From: Hericium rajendrae
Taxonomy: Eukaryota; Basidiomycota; Agaricomycetes; Russulales; Hericiaceae
Direction of reading: 5' to 3'
DNA: 64,000 bases
Assembly (NCBI GenBank): GCA_033439255.1
Contig: CM065886.1
Coordinates: 1,302,001 to 1,366,000, forward strand
Shown here: in pieces, positions 19,182 to 30,356 of the stretch
Numbering within the stretch: position 1 is the stretch's first letter
Layout of the letters: each line of letters starts with the position of its first letter
Position numbers and translations under genes: made by a program
The notes under the pieces: generated by a model
Databases searched by the model: none
Told to the model about the DNA's origin: nothing
Seen by the model: only the letters and a program-made list of their open reading frames with translations

Positions 19182-19915
19182 GGATCAATAAGAGGTAGGT
19201 ATTAACAGCGGCGTGAAGGGAACGAATGAAGGAAGAGGGATGAACTACAGACGGCGGGCAGGCGAACCATGAACAGTGCGGGCGTGCGATCTGGATGGCG
19301 TCATTGCTGTCAGACGATAATGAGATCGGGCGATCTCAATCTGCTGCCGGGCGCCCGACCGGCCAGATCTGAAACGCCGGTCGGCCGCAGCCGGGATCGT
19401 CGGGCAGTCGCGGACTGGCAGTCTCTGGCAGTCGCAGACATCCCGATATACGTACTTTCACGATATCCTCCCATTCCCGAAGATACTTAATCCCGGAGGG
19501 TAAGTACGTATGGTATGCGCAGGCTTTCAAGATGATATAACATGGGGAATGGGGAAGAGGGTAATGGCTAAGTAATGTTGGATAAGTACATCGCGTCTGC
19601 CGCAGATCGCGACCGGTTTGTCATGGATCCAAAAACATGAAATTGGAATCCCTGTAGGAAATTCCTGTACGACCAAGAACAAGTGCCCGGCAAGACACGA
19701 CCAGCCCTCGGGCCAATGGTCTGCAAAGCACGGGATCCACTTCTGTAGCAGCGCAATAGCCAGCGTACTAGGCAAAGATGCGCTGCGAGCACTGATGCGC
19801 TGAAGATTCAGCTGTTGGGAAGTGACCAAGCTAAGATGAACTGTAACGACAGGCTTCAGTCCTGCTTCGAGTGATGCAAGGAGGATAGAAGCTCACCTAG
19901 GTGACCCTTCTCGAG
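19182..19915. other. no gene recognised
   Basis: Boundary between the transposon-rich arm and the gene-bearing region. A GC-rich patch at about 19345-19440 contains imperfect inverted CCGGTCGGCC-type words. Open frames on either strand are not recognised. Confidence 0.4.
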
Positions 19916-22102
19916 TTACGTCTTGTGTCCGAGGTGATGACCCGGGAACGAGTTCAAACGCTGTTTGATCTGGGCTTGCATCTCCAAACAAGCCGTCACG
20001 GAAGACTTGGCCTTATCTGGTGCAGAATCGTCTTCGGCCAGGGATTTCTTCACAAACAATGCCTCCCCGACCACACCTTCGGCCTCTTCATAATGCCCGA
20101 GCCGACATAGGAGGGCTGCGTTGTTATACAACGCGACGCCAAGGTCTGACCTGAAGGAACTGTCGCCTCGAGCAAGCTCGCGACGCAGCTGCACTAGTTC
20201 TATGATGACGGCTAAGGCCTGCTCTTCATTGACGCACTCGAGCCGCAAGAAAAAGGTGTGGAGATAGTGCGAAAGGCACTTCTGGTATATTCGTGGGCAG
20301 TCTGCGACTGAAGTGAGATCTCGGCCTATCTGGACGGCTGCCTCGATAGCTAATCGAGCGAGGTCACTGGCACAGAGACTCCATTGGATGTCGGACAGAA
20401 TAGAGAGAGACTCTGCCAGAGCCGGATAATGCTGCTTTAAGCGGTCACCAGAAAGCTGTTGATAAATCTCTGCAGCCTCCTGGACCAATGAAAGGCCTTC
20501 TTCACGGCAGCCGATTTCGCAGAACGCAAGGGCCGAAGTTATCAAGTAGGTGGCCAAATTGGGAGCAAATGTATCAAAGTCCTCCTCGGCACGGGGACGG
20601 ATGGTCTCAATAGCCCAGTTACTGTGCTGAAGGGCGGCCATGGGGTGGCCGGCTTGGAACGACACGGATGCGAAATTGTGCGCCATAGCCGCGAAATGCA
20701 GATCATATTTATCGGGGTCCTCGCGGAAAAGGTCTTCGTAGATCTGGACGGCCTCCTCCGCACAATCCAAAACTTCTTTGCAAGTACGGTCGACGCGAAT
20801 GAGAAGAGCGGCGTAGTTGTTTAGCGTGGCTGCCAGTTGCTCCCGGTACTGGGTGAAGTTGTCTTCAGCTAGTGCTCTGCGGATCTTGACTACATGTTTG
20901 AACACTCTTGCCGCATCGTCGATGAATCCGATCTCGGAGACCGAGCTAGACAATGCTTCTAGATCGGTGGCGAACTGGTGCAGAGAGTCTGGGGAGGAGT
21001 GTCGATTTGGAAGTGAAGATCCCGAGTCGCCCTGAAGAGTACGAAGGAAGCGTAGACACTGCATGACTGCATCTCCAGGGTCACTGTATGATGTCGAGGC
21101 CGTCTCTGAGGTCGACGGACTGATAGAGATTGGCACAGTCAAGAACGTATTCCGCACAAGATCTGGACCCTGAACCGACCCAAACGACTCCCCAAGCAGA
21201 CGATGCAAAGTGTTCACTTTCGTCTGAAGATATGCCTTCTCCAAGGAGGTGTTGTCGTCGCTTTGGAGTTCCTAAAAGGTCAAGACCTTTATTAATTCAT
21301 GTCATTCATCGCCAGATTAGTGATACTTGCCTTCGTAGCTCGTTTCAGAGTCATCGTCATCGTCACTTGGTCCATCTGGTCAGCTCCAGTCAATTGCGTT
21401 GCCTTGTCAATGTTGGCAGCAGCCTCCGTGACCGTGTCGGACAGCTTCTTGTCGACAGCAGACAACACACGGTGCAGCTGTCTTCGGATGTCGCTAACGT
21501 TGCGCGCCACGCTGACCATTCCGGATGCCTGTCACAGAATTAAATCAGAGGTGATCTCGGTCGAGCTGGTTGTAACCTACCGAGAACCGTGCGTAGTGAG
21601 CCTTCACTTTGCGGCGTAGTGACTTGATCTCTTTAAGTATGTCGTCAGCGCGTGTCACGCCTTGGAAAAACTTCTTGATGCCAGGCTTTGAGAATATTGT
21701 ATCGTCGCGTATCATCGTATTGCATCGTTTCTGGATGCGAATCAGATCGCTATCCGGGACGAAACAGGTCAGCGATGCGCTGGTTATTGTAACATTCGCG
21801 ACTAGGTCAACTCACCTTTTCAACACGGATAAGCAATGATCGAACTCGGCGTCGAGGGGATGCTTGCTGTGCTTCGACAACTTCCGTTGCGAATGGATAC
21901 AATTCAGCAAACGCTTGATGTCTTCATAGAGGTCATCTGCCAGTTCCTTTAGCTCCGTTTGGTTGTCGGAGACCTGCGATGTTTTTTTGCGATGAGAAGG
22001 CGACTAGGATAGAGACATTGAACAAACGATTACCTTATCGATCCTCCCTTTGATCGCAACCACGAGATCGAAAAAATCCCTAGCACTGACTGGACCGGCC
22101 AT
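19916..22102 (-). CDS. four-helix (MLKL-NTD-like) plus TPR repeat protein
   Basis: Five-exon model. ATG at 22102 gives MAGPVSARDFFDLVVAIKG. Exon ends are supported by GTAATC at about 22033, GTGAGT near 21815 and acceptors such as CATCGCAG. The N-terminal about 200 residues are amphipathic helices (TELKELADDLYEDIKRLL, IRIQKRCNTMIRDD, VARNVSDIRRQLHRVL) resembling the four-helix domains found at the start of basidiomycete STAND/NLR-type proteins. The large last exon (442 codons) is a chain of about six or seven TPR-like repeats of 42-45 residues (YAALLIRVDR, HFAAMAHNFASVSFQAG, NNAALLCRLGHYEEAE). No NACHT or NB-ARC nucleotide-binding motif lies between the two parts. It is likely a signalling scaffold or adaptor. 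The helical assignment is by pattern only. The neighbouring viperin gene on the same strand starts about 1.6 kb upstream. Confidence 0.7.
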
Positions 22103-22495
22103 GGAGGTGTTCTTGCTTTTAACGCTGTGACTGTCGGCACGGAATGGAAAACGAGGTCCTACAAGGATACAGCAAAGCCAACAACTGTTTGTTATACGAC
22201 TCACAAGCATAGCAACCTAGGATACTAGTCATAGCAAGAGGCGGAAGCGATGTACTCGCCACAGCCCCTGCTCCTCGACTTCCGACGACTGATACCTAGT
22301 TGAGGATACGCCCCGTCAAACCTGTCCACGCACCTCATAGCCTACTAGTAGCCTCGTCCTTAGCCATGCGATGAGTCGAATACTTCGAGCATACTCAGGA
22401 AAGTCATATACAGAGGGTGCCTTTGTTATAGCCCCGTTCATGTTCCGAAGCCTAATAGCTTCCACGGCGCCTCTTGTCAAAGTCGGGAAGCGCCG

Positions 22496-23670
22496 TTACC
22501 AATCCAGGTCTTTCGGGCGGCTCCATTCAAATATCCCGCCCCGGCTGATGAATGTCTCTTCGTCGAACCCTGCATCCTTGAGAGCTTCGACAACCCCCAC
22601 ATCGAGGAGCGACCGACCAGGCGACTTGCCGCCATCCTGGCAGTTCAGAAACCTGTGCGCCAGGAAGTCAGTGACCGCGGAGGCTGTGTGCCGATAGACA
22701 GATACCTCATCCGTTCGTCCAGATTCAGGTACGAGTCCCGCATAGCCTCGTTGTCCTCAGGTACGAGGCAGGCCTGTGCTTTGTGCCGCTCCACAAAAGC
22801 TCGGAACTGCTCAGAGGATATAACAAGGTCGCGCGCGTCTCGTAGCGAGCCTGTCTCGGCACCTGTGTTCTCGCTATCTAGGAGCAAGACTTGGAAGACC
22901 TGCACCGCGTTACAAGAGAGTAAGGATGAGTTTCAGTTGATCATCGTGAAAGCTTGCTTACCTTCCAGCGAACCGGTGCGAGCTCTTCTATTGCATGGTT
23001 CATGTCCTCGTCCCAGTTGAGTCTATGTTGAAAAAGTACAAAGAACGTGAGGGAGACTGTATAACAAAGGTTGCCCTGAATATGCACCTCGTTATTACAC
23101 TGTTGATTTTGACTTGTATGCCTCTCGCTTTGCACCATTCAGCCACCTGAAAAACGCGTCGAACATGGCTACCGGAGCTCTGCTCTGCACGCCCAAGGCG
23201 AATATTCGTCTCGGGGTCGAAGCTGTCGCAGGAGATAGCCATGACATCAAGGTACTTTCCGAACTTGTCTAGCCATGCTTCTGTGACTTTGGATCCGTTG
23301 TTCACGACAGAACACGACTCCAGCGCCAGTTCCTCCTTGCAGAAACGGAAGAGTTCTCCGATGAACTCCGGCTTCAAGAATGGTTCGCCACCGCTAATGT
23401 TGAGCTTCTTCATGCCGGCGTCCGCCAGTAGGCGCAGACCGCGTTTCGCTTCGTCTACAGGAAGAATTGAGAGATTCTTCGTGGTGTGGAAACAAAACTC
23501 GCATGCATAATTGCATTTTCTGAGTCTGCGTCAGCCATGGAGCTGGATATGAGAGCAAGGTTTTACCTGTGCGGAAAGTAGTTGACAGAGAGCGGGACTG
23601 GTGTACTTGCCGTTTGCGCAAGAGAATGTAATTGGACGGAGGGGAGATGCGATTGGAGCCACGGAAGCAT
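22496..23670 (-). CDS. RSAD2: viperin-like radical SAM ddhNTP synthase
   Basis: Viperins use S-adenosylmethionine and a 4Fe-4S cluster to make 3'-deoxy-3',4'-didehydro nucleotides that terminate RNA synthesis. Five exons (23670-23567, 23519-23088, 23022-22962, 22899-22706, 22652-22496) join in phase across GT-AG introns and encode about 315 residues, close to animal viperin without its amphipathic N-terminus. Visible motifs: the cluster-binding C-x3-C-x2-C in KCNYACEFCFHT; KKLNISGGEPFLKPEF; SVVNNGSKVTEAWL; VMAISCDSFDPETN; LNWDEDMNHAIEELAPVRWK; FRAFVERHKAQACLVPEDN; and a C-terminus ending DLDW. The terminal Trp matters in human viperin for cluster delivery by the CIA machinery. The start (MLPWLQSHLP) is the first ATG in frame with the VNYF strand. 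The gene appears intact. Identification is strong; antiviral use in this fungus is inferred. Confidence 0.93.
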
Positions 23671-25067
23671 TGCGACGTTGTTGCGTTAAACGGCTGAAAT
23701 TGCTTGCTACTTATATTATTGCGATCCTGGGATCCAGAAATGGTATGTTGATGGAGAATGCATAAGGCGAAAGATGTTAGCTTCTGTTTAGGATGGTTGG
23801 GGCGAATCTGCAAGGATACGACATCCACACATTCAAGCTGTAAGCTGCTATCGGAATACCAGATTCATGCGGATGAACAGCAGGTTGCTGCGGTGCGCAG
23901 TCCTAGGGAGCTGGCGACATATCGCCTGCCCGTTCGAGCTGGTGAAAGATAAAGAATTACGTTGTTATTAGCACCCTTCTCAGAGCTAAGGACGGGACAT
24001 ACAGCGATGAGCTACTGCCCTTTAAGGCGTTTGATAGATCGTCAGTAGATCGGAGCCGTCGTTCATGATCTAAACAGAGACGAAAGTTCAGTACTTCAGT
24101 GTATAAGAACGTCATCGCTAGTCATCCCGGATTCTGGCTCGCTCAGTATAGCAACCATGTGGATTAAACGTGCCCGACTGCTGAACGGCGTGCTGAGCCA
24201 AATTGCGACGTCAGTGGCGCGTATACGCAGCTGCAGTTTATCAGAGCGCCGATGTGCGGCTGGCATGGATGCTTGAGCATCGCAGTCGCACCTGCGGGGT
24301 TTTATAAACATGACGGCACACTTCTCCATCCCATGCGCAAGTCGGTCTGGCAAAGTGGGTCAGATCGGAGTGTATAGCTGGACACTTTTCTGATGTTTAT
24401 TTTATTTCAGAAGTTTTGGGCTCCACTGATGTACAGTATGTGCAAAGCAATGTCAAAGCGCGACCACCAACATTCCCGACCTGTAGTAAGAAGAGTCAGT
24501 GTCGAGTTTAAATTGAAGCGAAGGCGGAACTACGAACAACCAACTACCAAATCCATCTCCGCGCTTGGAACGCCAGGTCGACGAATTGCGTAACAAAACG
24601 TCATGCCTGTTCCTTGCGGTCTGATCGTCCCTCCATACTTCCACTCCTGGACGTAGCCCCTGCCTGCTCTACCGTAAACTCTCTGTCACCAGCCGCAGAA
24701 CATCTATACACCAACCGGTATACACACCACGCTGAAAGAACTTGAAAAAATCTACAAAGCAGCCCAAAATTTGGGAGAGCGGGGGGAGCGACGCGGGAGG
24801 GCTTGAGAAGAAAACGTAAGGGGGATCATAGAGATATGAATAGAAATATCGTCGCGGTCATGAGAAGTCGTCAAAGTCGTAAATGGTCGTTAATGATCGT
24901 GAGCGGAGACAGAAACGGTAGATATTAGTGGATCCAAATATCCGTGTGGCGGCATAGGGTAAATGTGATGCGATGGTGCTGGATGGAGGGAAATGCTAGC
25001 GAGACAATGGATTTTGGGAGATATCGAGAGCGGGGGGGCAAGAAGACGAGGATGAGATCAGAAAAGG
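23671..25067. other. intergenic; no gene recognised
   Basis: About 1.4 kb between the viperin start and the next conserved gene. Several 60-90 codon frames lack recognisable features. Upstream control sequences for viperin would lie at the left end, but I identify no specific site. Confidence 0.5.
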
Positions 25068-25556
25068 CTATGACTTGCGCGCCACGCTTTCGCTCTGCCC
25101 GCGTGGCCGGCCATTCGTGTCCAGAGCAGGCGATCGGCGTGACAGATTCGAGTCGTCTTGCGATCTGCTAAAGAAGTCGTCTTCCCCCTCATATGGCGAG
25201 GATCCCGAATTGATCTGCGGATCATGACGGACGTGACGTACGCAATCAGGTCTACCGTACAGTATTTTTTTCGGGATGGAGTAGAAGCCATGACTTACCC
25301 ATTGCCCAAGCACCTCAGCGACGCGCGAGGCCTCCTCCTGGGTGAAGTTGACGTCTGTGCCCTTCTCCGCATGTAACTTCAACAACTCGCTCAGCGTGCG
25401 CTTGTTCCCACCACTCCGCGGTCCATGCACAGCTGCGTCCTCACGTCCGCTAGACACAGGAAAGGCGACTCGTGCCGAGCCTATCGTGGGGTCGATTTCG
25501 GCTTCCGAGCGATCCCAGTCTTCGGGAGGGACTGAAGCTCGCGAGGGGTCGGACAT
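25068..25556 (-). CDS. conserved basidiomycete small protein, unknown function
   Basis: Two exons: 25556-25299 and 25214-25068, with an 84-nt intron (GTAAGT to CCGCAG). The product is about 134 residues. It has an N-terminal acidic/Ser stretch (DPTIGSARVAFPVSSG), then KRTLSELLKLHAEKG, FTQEEASRVAEVLGQW, and after the intron INSGSSPYEGEDDFFSR and RGQSESVARKS. The middle is a short helical, moderately hydrophobic region; both ends look disordered. I recognise the pattern as a small conserved protein of Agaricomycetes without an assigned role. The frame also reads through the intron, but the GTAAGT/CAG pair removes a segment that is not conserved in style. Confidence 0.7.
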   Translation of the reverse strand: MSDPSRASVPPEDWDRSEAEIDPTIGSARVAFPVSSGREDAAVHGPRSGGNKRTLSELLKLHAEKGTDVNFTQEEASRVAEVLGQWVSHGFYSIPKKILYGRPDCVRHVRHDPQINSGSSPYEGEDDFFSRSQDDSNLSRRSPALDTNGRPRGQSESVARKS

Positions 25557-26001
25557 GATGCTACGGAGGTGGGGATTGCTTCCGAGAGCCTAGTGATGAT
25601 GTGATATCGTGATTTATGGGCCCTTTGCCACCACGAAAAATCCCGGTTCTGCTGATGACCTGAACGCGAAGATTGCAAAGGACCTCCTGGTAAGACAAGG
25701 GCGGGAGGTGATGGTGGTTGTGGATGGAGACAAGGTGGCAAAGTGTGAGACGCGCGCGCTTGTGGCGGTCTGTTGATTGCCCGTCACGCGCACGGGCGCT
25801 TCACAGGCTCTTGAAGCTAAAAAGTTCAGTTTCCAGCACTTCGATTTCTTCTGCAGGTTTTCGAGGTAAGAACGAACTTATGAGCTGATGTTTCAACTCG
25901 ACTAGCTAATTTCAACGCTTCAATAGCAACCCATCCATGCTTTGTTAGCAAATATTGACTGGGACACTATGCGGCTTCAAGGACCCCCCGCACCTCTGAC
26001 A

Positions 26002-27212
26002 ATGAGACTAGCGCTATGGGCTTGCCAGCAGCCAGCACGGCTACTATTCCCTCTATTTACGCTCTCCAGAAACATTGCGTTGCATCTGCCGCATTCTCGC
26101 CGACTTTACGTCTCCGTGTCGTCATCGGTACCGCCAACCATAGAGCGCGTTGACAAGGCAGACTCGCTTCTCGTTCCAGATCCAACAGTACATTCAGTGC
26201 GCGCCCAAAGTGATATCCGGAACGTTTTGAGACTAATTGTGTGTCGGTTGTAGGTTGCTGCAGTAGGCATTGCACCTTCTCGCTCAAACACAGCGTCAAG
26301 CGTTGGCAGACCACGTCCCCCACACAGAACGATCACTACCCTTGACCCTAGGCGACTTGATCGAGAATGCTTCCTGGATATCTCAAAAAGCATATATCCC
26401 CAGATCTATGTATCCTCCTCGAACCAAGTACCTCAAGCGCGCTTCAAAATCCGCTACACGAAAATGACGCCGTTTCCTGCTGGAACCAAAGGATTCCTAT
26501 ACTACCACGCTAATATGCGTAACCCATTGGAATCGCAAGTACGCTTTCGCGTGACAGAGGACAACGACCCAGCCACTTTCTCCCGCGGGCATGATCTTGT
26601 CTATGATAAGGGCTATATGTGGCACCTGCGCCTCATGCACATCGTCTCCCACCGTAGACAAGGGCCTCTGCTGCGATTCCTCGTTCATGATGGGCTGGTT
26701 GACGAACAAGTCATCAATATTAATGATGCTCGCAACCCGGATATGCGGCACCAGCGAATAAAACGATCCGTCAATAGCCTGAGCGAACCTTTCGTGCTCG
26801 ACCTTTCGCTCCTTCGGCCGTACGTTACCGCCTTTGATGCGGGGCGGAAACACAGAGTCGTGCTTGCTCCGCCCCAACTTCTCCATCGCGAGAAGCTTTA
26901 CGATGGTAAAATCCCCGCTCTCTTTGTATCGGCGTGGAACTAACCCTCCGTTGGATGTCTAAAGAAGGAACCATTCTTGTCCGTCTCGAGCGGTCAACTC
27001 TGCCTGAGCACGCGGGCCGACGTCTGGTGGTTTTGCGTCTGCTGAAGATTCTCGAAACTCCGAAACAGGTGCCGCGTCCTGATCTGGATGCCGATACGAC
27101 ATTTCCGGCCGAAGGCGAGCTCTTTATGAAGTATAGCCGTGTGTGGTACAAAGACGTAGACAAGATAAAGGGGTTACGAGCTCTATACGATGCCGATGAT
27201 GGATCAGAGTGA
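26002..27212 (+). CDS. uncharacterised fungal protein, mitochondrial-type N-terminus (copy A)
   Basis: ATG at 26002 gives MRLALWACQQPARLLF, an Arg-containing amphipathic start that looks like a mitochondrial presequence, followed by RVDKADSLLVPDPTVHSV and SDIRNVLRLIV. An intron near 26245-26300 leads to TTLDPRRLDRECFLDIS. The body has MTPFPAGTKGFLYYH, RFRVTEDNDPATFSRGHDL, LLRFLVHDGLVDEQ and SLSEPFVLDLSLL. The last intron (about 26905-26963, GTAAAA to CTAAAG) joins to EGTILVRLERSTLPEHAGRR, VVLRLLKILETP and FPAEGELF. The protein ends at 27212. I know the family only as hypothetical Agaricomycete proteins. A second copy lies at 55060-56293 on the other strand. In both places it converges tail to tail with the acyl-CoA synthetase gene. 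Confidence 0.7.
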
Positions 27213-27365
27213 TGGACGCATCGGCACTGGCAGACTGCCCAGCGGATGGATGGTTCTAGCGATTTAAATCAAAAAGAAAATCTCTAGTTCGACCCATGCG
27301 CTGTATGATACATAGCTAGTCCTGCGTTTGTAAATCCGCGACATACCTGCAGGTGATCTCGTATA

Positions 27366-29974
27366 TCATGTCGACACCAGCCCCACGCCCTTCTCAGCCA
27401 AGGTACGACTCCACTCGCGCAGAATGTGCTTCTGCACCTTCCCACTCGGCGTCTTGGGCAGCTCGCCCTGCGTTCCATGTTCACCGAGGAACCACACCCA
27501 CTTCGGCGCGTTCTGCCAGGGCGCAGTCAGCGCTGACATGCGGTCTGGTGGTACTGCGTCTTACCTGCGGATTCATGCCCTCGTATACCACCTTCCGGAC
27601 CTGCTCCCGGGTGAGCGACGCGTTCGGTCGCGGCACGATCCACGCGCCGACGACTTCGCCGTATCTTGCGTCTGGGATGGCTACGACAGCCGCTTCGAGA
27701 ACGTCGGGATTGCTCATGAGGAGGTTTTCGATCTGGACCGGGAACAGGTTTTCGCCGCCGCGGATGATGATATCCTGATGATACGGGATGAGCGCTTTGG
27801 CTCCGAAGCATGCAAGAAATCCATGCATACCTTGATGCGAGAGACGACTTGAAAACAAAGATGTTTCATCAGTCATGGTAGTGGCTCGGGTTTATCTGAA
27901 CGTACTGGACAAGTAGCCTTCCTCATCCAGGGCGACTTTGTCGCCCGTGTGCATCCACTTCGCGTCATCGTCGCCTGGAGTCTTCTTCACTACCATCTTC
28001 GTCTGCTCCTCGTCATTCCAGTACCTGAAAACACCCAGTGACTAAGGACGACAATCACAGCAGACCAGGAAAGCACTACCCTTTGTGGACTAAATAACCA
28101 GACACGAGCAGCTCACCCGCCGTCCCGATGGGGACAATGTTGCCCTCCTCGTCGACGACCTTAGCCTTGACGTGCGGGCGCACCCGGCCGACGGTCTCGA
28201 CGCGCTTGATGAGCGGGTCCTCGGGCACAGTTTGGAACGAAATGGGGCTGGCGCGACAATGAGCACACTATGGCACGGTTCCACAACGCCGCGTTACCTA
28301 GTCTCCGCTGTCGCGTGCATGAGTACTTCAGATGAGAAGGAAGAGGAAGACAACGCACTCATCCCGTAGGCATTCGTGAGCTCGCGGAGATTCATCTCCG
28401 TGATGAGCTGCTTCAAGAGCTGCATCGGGACCGGCGACCCCGACGCGACGCCCGTCCTTCACACCTCATCAACAGTTGCTCTATACTTATCGCGCGCGCA
28501 GACCCACCTCAGCCGACTAAAGTCCAGCACCGCACCCGCCGCCCGCCGGCGCTCGACCTCGGCGAGGACCCCCATGAAGTGCGTGGGCACGCCGTGCAGC
28601 GCCGTACACCGCTGGCCGAGGACGGCGTCGACGATGGCGGCGGGGTCGTACGTTTCGGACGCGTAAACGACGGCGGCGCCGTAGACCCATGCGGAGAGGT
28701 TGCCTGCGACGAGGCGTGCATGAGAGCGAGGTCTGGCCGGAGGGAAGTGATGAGAAGAGTGGGACTTATCTACGCAGTGGAAGAGCGGGGGCACGTTGCC
28801 TTTGCAGCTAAAGTCAGCGCTGTAGAGACGAGGATGTGAGAAAGACATACAGGCAATGTCGGCATGGGTGAGACGCATGGCCTCGCCGATGAATATGGCA
28901 TTGTTGAGCAGGTTCGAGTGCGTGAGCTGGGGAAGACGTTACGGACCGAAGTCGCGAGTGCATGATAGAGGGCTTACTGAGACGGCTTTGGGCAGCCCTG
29001 TCGTTCCGCTGCAGCCAGATCACAGATGAATCTTGGCAGCGATTCCGAAAGATGTTATGTTACCTCGTAAATTGCAGGTTTATCACCTCGTCCTTATCCA
29101 GCGCTTGCGACATCTCCGCGACCGCCCGCGCCTCGGGGTTACCTTCCCTCCACATCAGCAGCTCGCGGAAATCGACCGCACACCGGACGGTATCAAGCGC
29201 TTCTGAGAAGCGCCGGCTGTCTCGTAAATTGTCGATGACGAAGATGCTTCGGAGCGAGGGAAGCTGCTCTTCCTGGATGTTCCCGGGTGCGGCACTGCGG
29301 AGGGACGGGAGCGCCGTGGAGAGGAGGTCGAGATAGTGCGAGGTGCGGATGGATGGGACGACGAAGAGGTGCGAGACGCTGACGAGGTTGAGGACGTTTA
29401 TCTTGCGTGCCCGTCGCCTGTTCGTCGTAGATTCTGGGAAAGAGAGGAGCGGGACGTACTAGTTCGTGGACCCGGTATGCGGGATTCACAGTGACCAGGA
29501 TCGCGCCGATGCTCGCACAGGCCCACTGCAGCATGGCATACGCACTAGAAAGTTCTGCTTAGCATTGCAAGAAATTGGGCGCAGAATCAGAGGCGCAACG
29601 CACCTGTTGTTCCCCATGAGCACAGCGACCCGATCGCCCTTCTTTACGCCCAGATCGACCAATCCCCGGGCCAGCGCCTGAATATGCCTGTCAAACTCAT
29701 CAAAATCCCAAGCCAGGTGTCCTTCGACGCCAAGGTTGCGAAGCCTGGGTCCACCGTGCGCGCGCGGTGGCTCGCGAGGTGAGATGAGTGCGGGGCGTTC
29801 GCTGTGTTTTGCGAGGATCTCCTGGGAAAAGTACACTGGAAACGTTCGGTCGTCGAGTGCTGGGTGCTTTGCGCCTTCGACGGCCGAGAGCGTAAGGTTC
29901 CTTCTGCGTATACGGGTTGCCGAGCGCGATTGCCATTGAGTTGATGCGAGCGCTGCGCGAACTCGGAGAGTCAT
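27366..29974 (-). CDS. AMP-dependent acyl-CoA synthetase (copy A)
   Basis: Member of the ANL adenylating superfamily, closest in style to ACSF2/medium-chain acyl-CoA ligases, which activate a carboxylic acid with ATP and load it on CoA. ATG at 29974 gives an Arg/Ser-rich, presequence-like start (MTLRVRAALASTQWQSRS). Order of features: [53 protein letters not shown], the P-loop SGTTGLPKAVS at about 29000, [50 protein letters not shown], and the catalytic Lys in [16 protein letters not shown]. Ends TGA at 27366. At least nine short introns. The splice joint after PPLFHC is unclear: the expected GGTAAGT reads AGATAAGT here, so a splice defect is possible. Paired with the F-box gene upstream and the convergent gene at 26-27.2 kb. 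Confidence 0.88.
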
Positions 29975-30356
29975 TTTCTACAAGTAAGAGTCAGGAGGAA
30001 ATGTCCGGTAAAACAAGATCGCTCTTTCCCATATGATCTCAAACGAGGCGGAACACGGTAGAAGAATGGTTGGATTCGGGTGCACGAAGTTTCAAGTCAT
30101 ACTCAACCGAAGTCAACCGGCGGCAAGTAAAAGTGACATGCGTTTTTAGAAAGTACGATCGTCTCACAATTTGCAGTCTCAGTTCCGTCGCGCCGTACAA
30201 GTTGAACCTCGAAATTGAACTACACGGAAGACAACAAATGGCCGTGGCATGTAACTTTCTCCTAACTCGAGCTTCAAAGTACACAAACGCGTTGGTATGC
30301 AGCCCTGATTTCCGCGGCGAGCACATGGAGTATGCCCGCGTCCACGTCCCTCCGAG

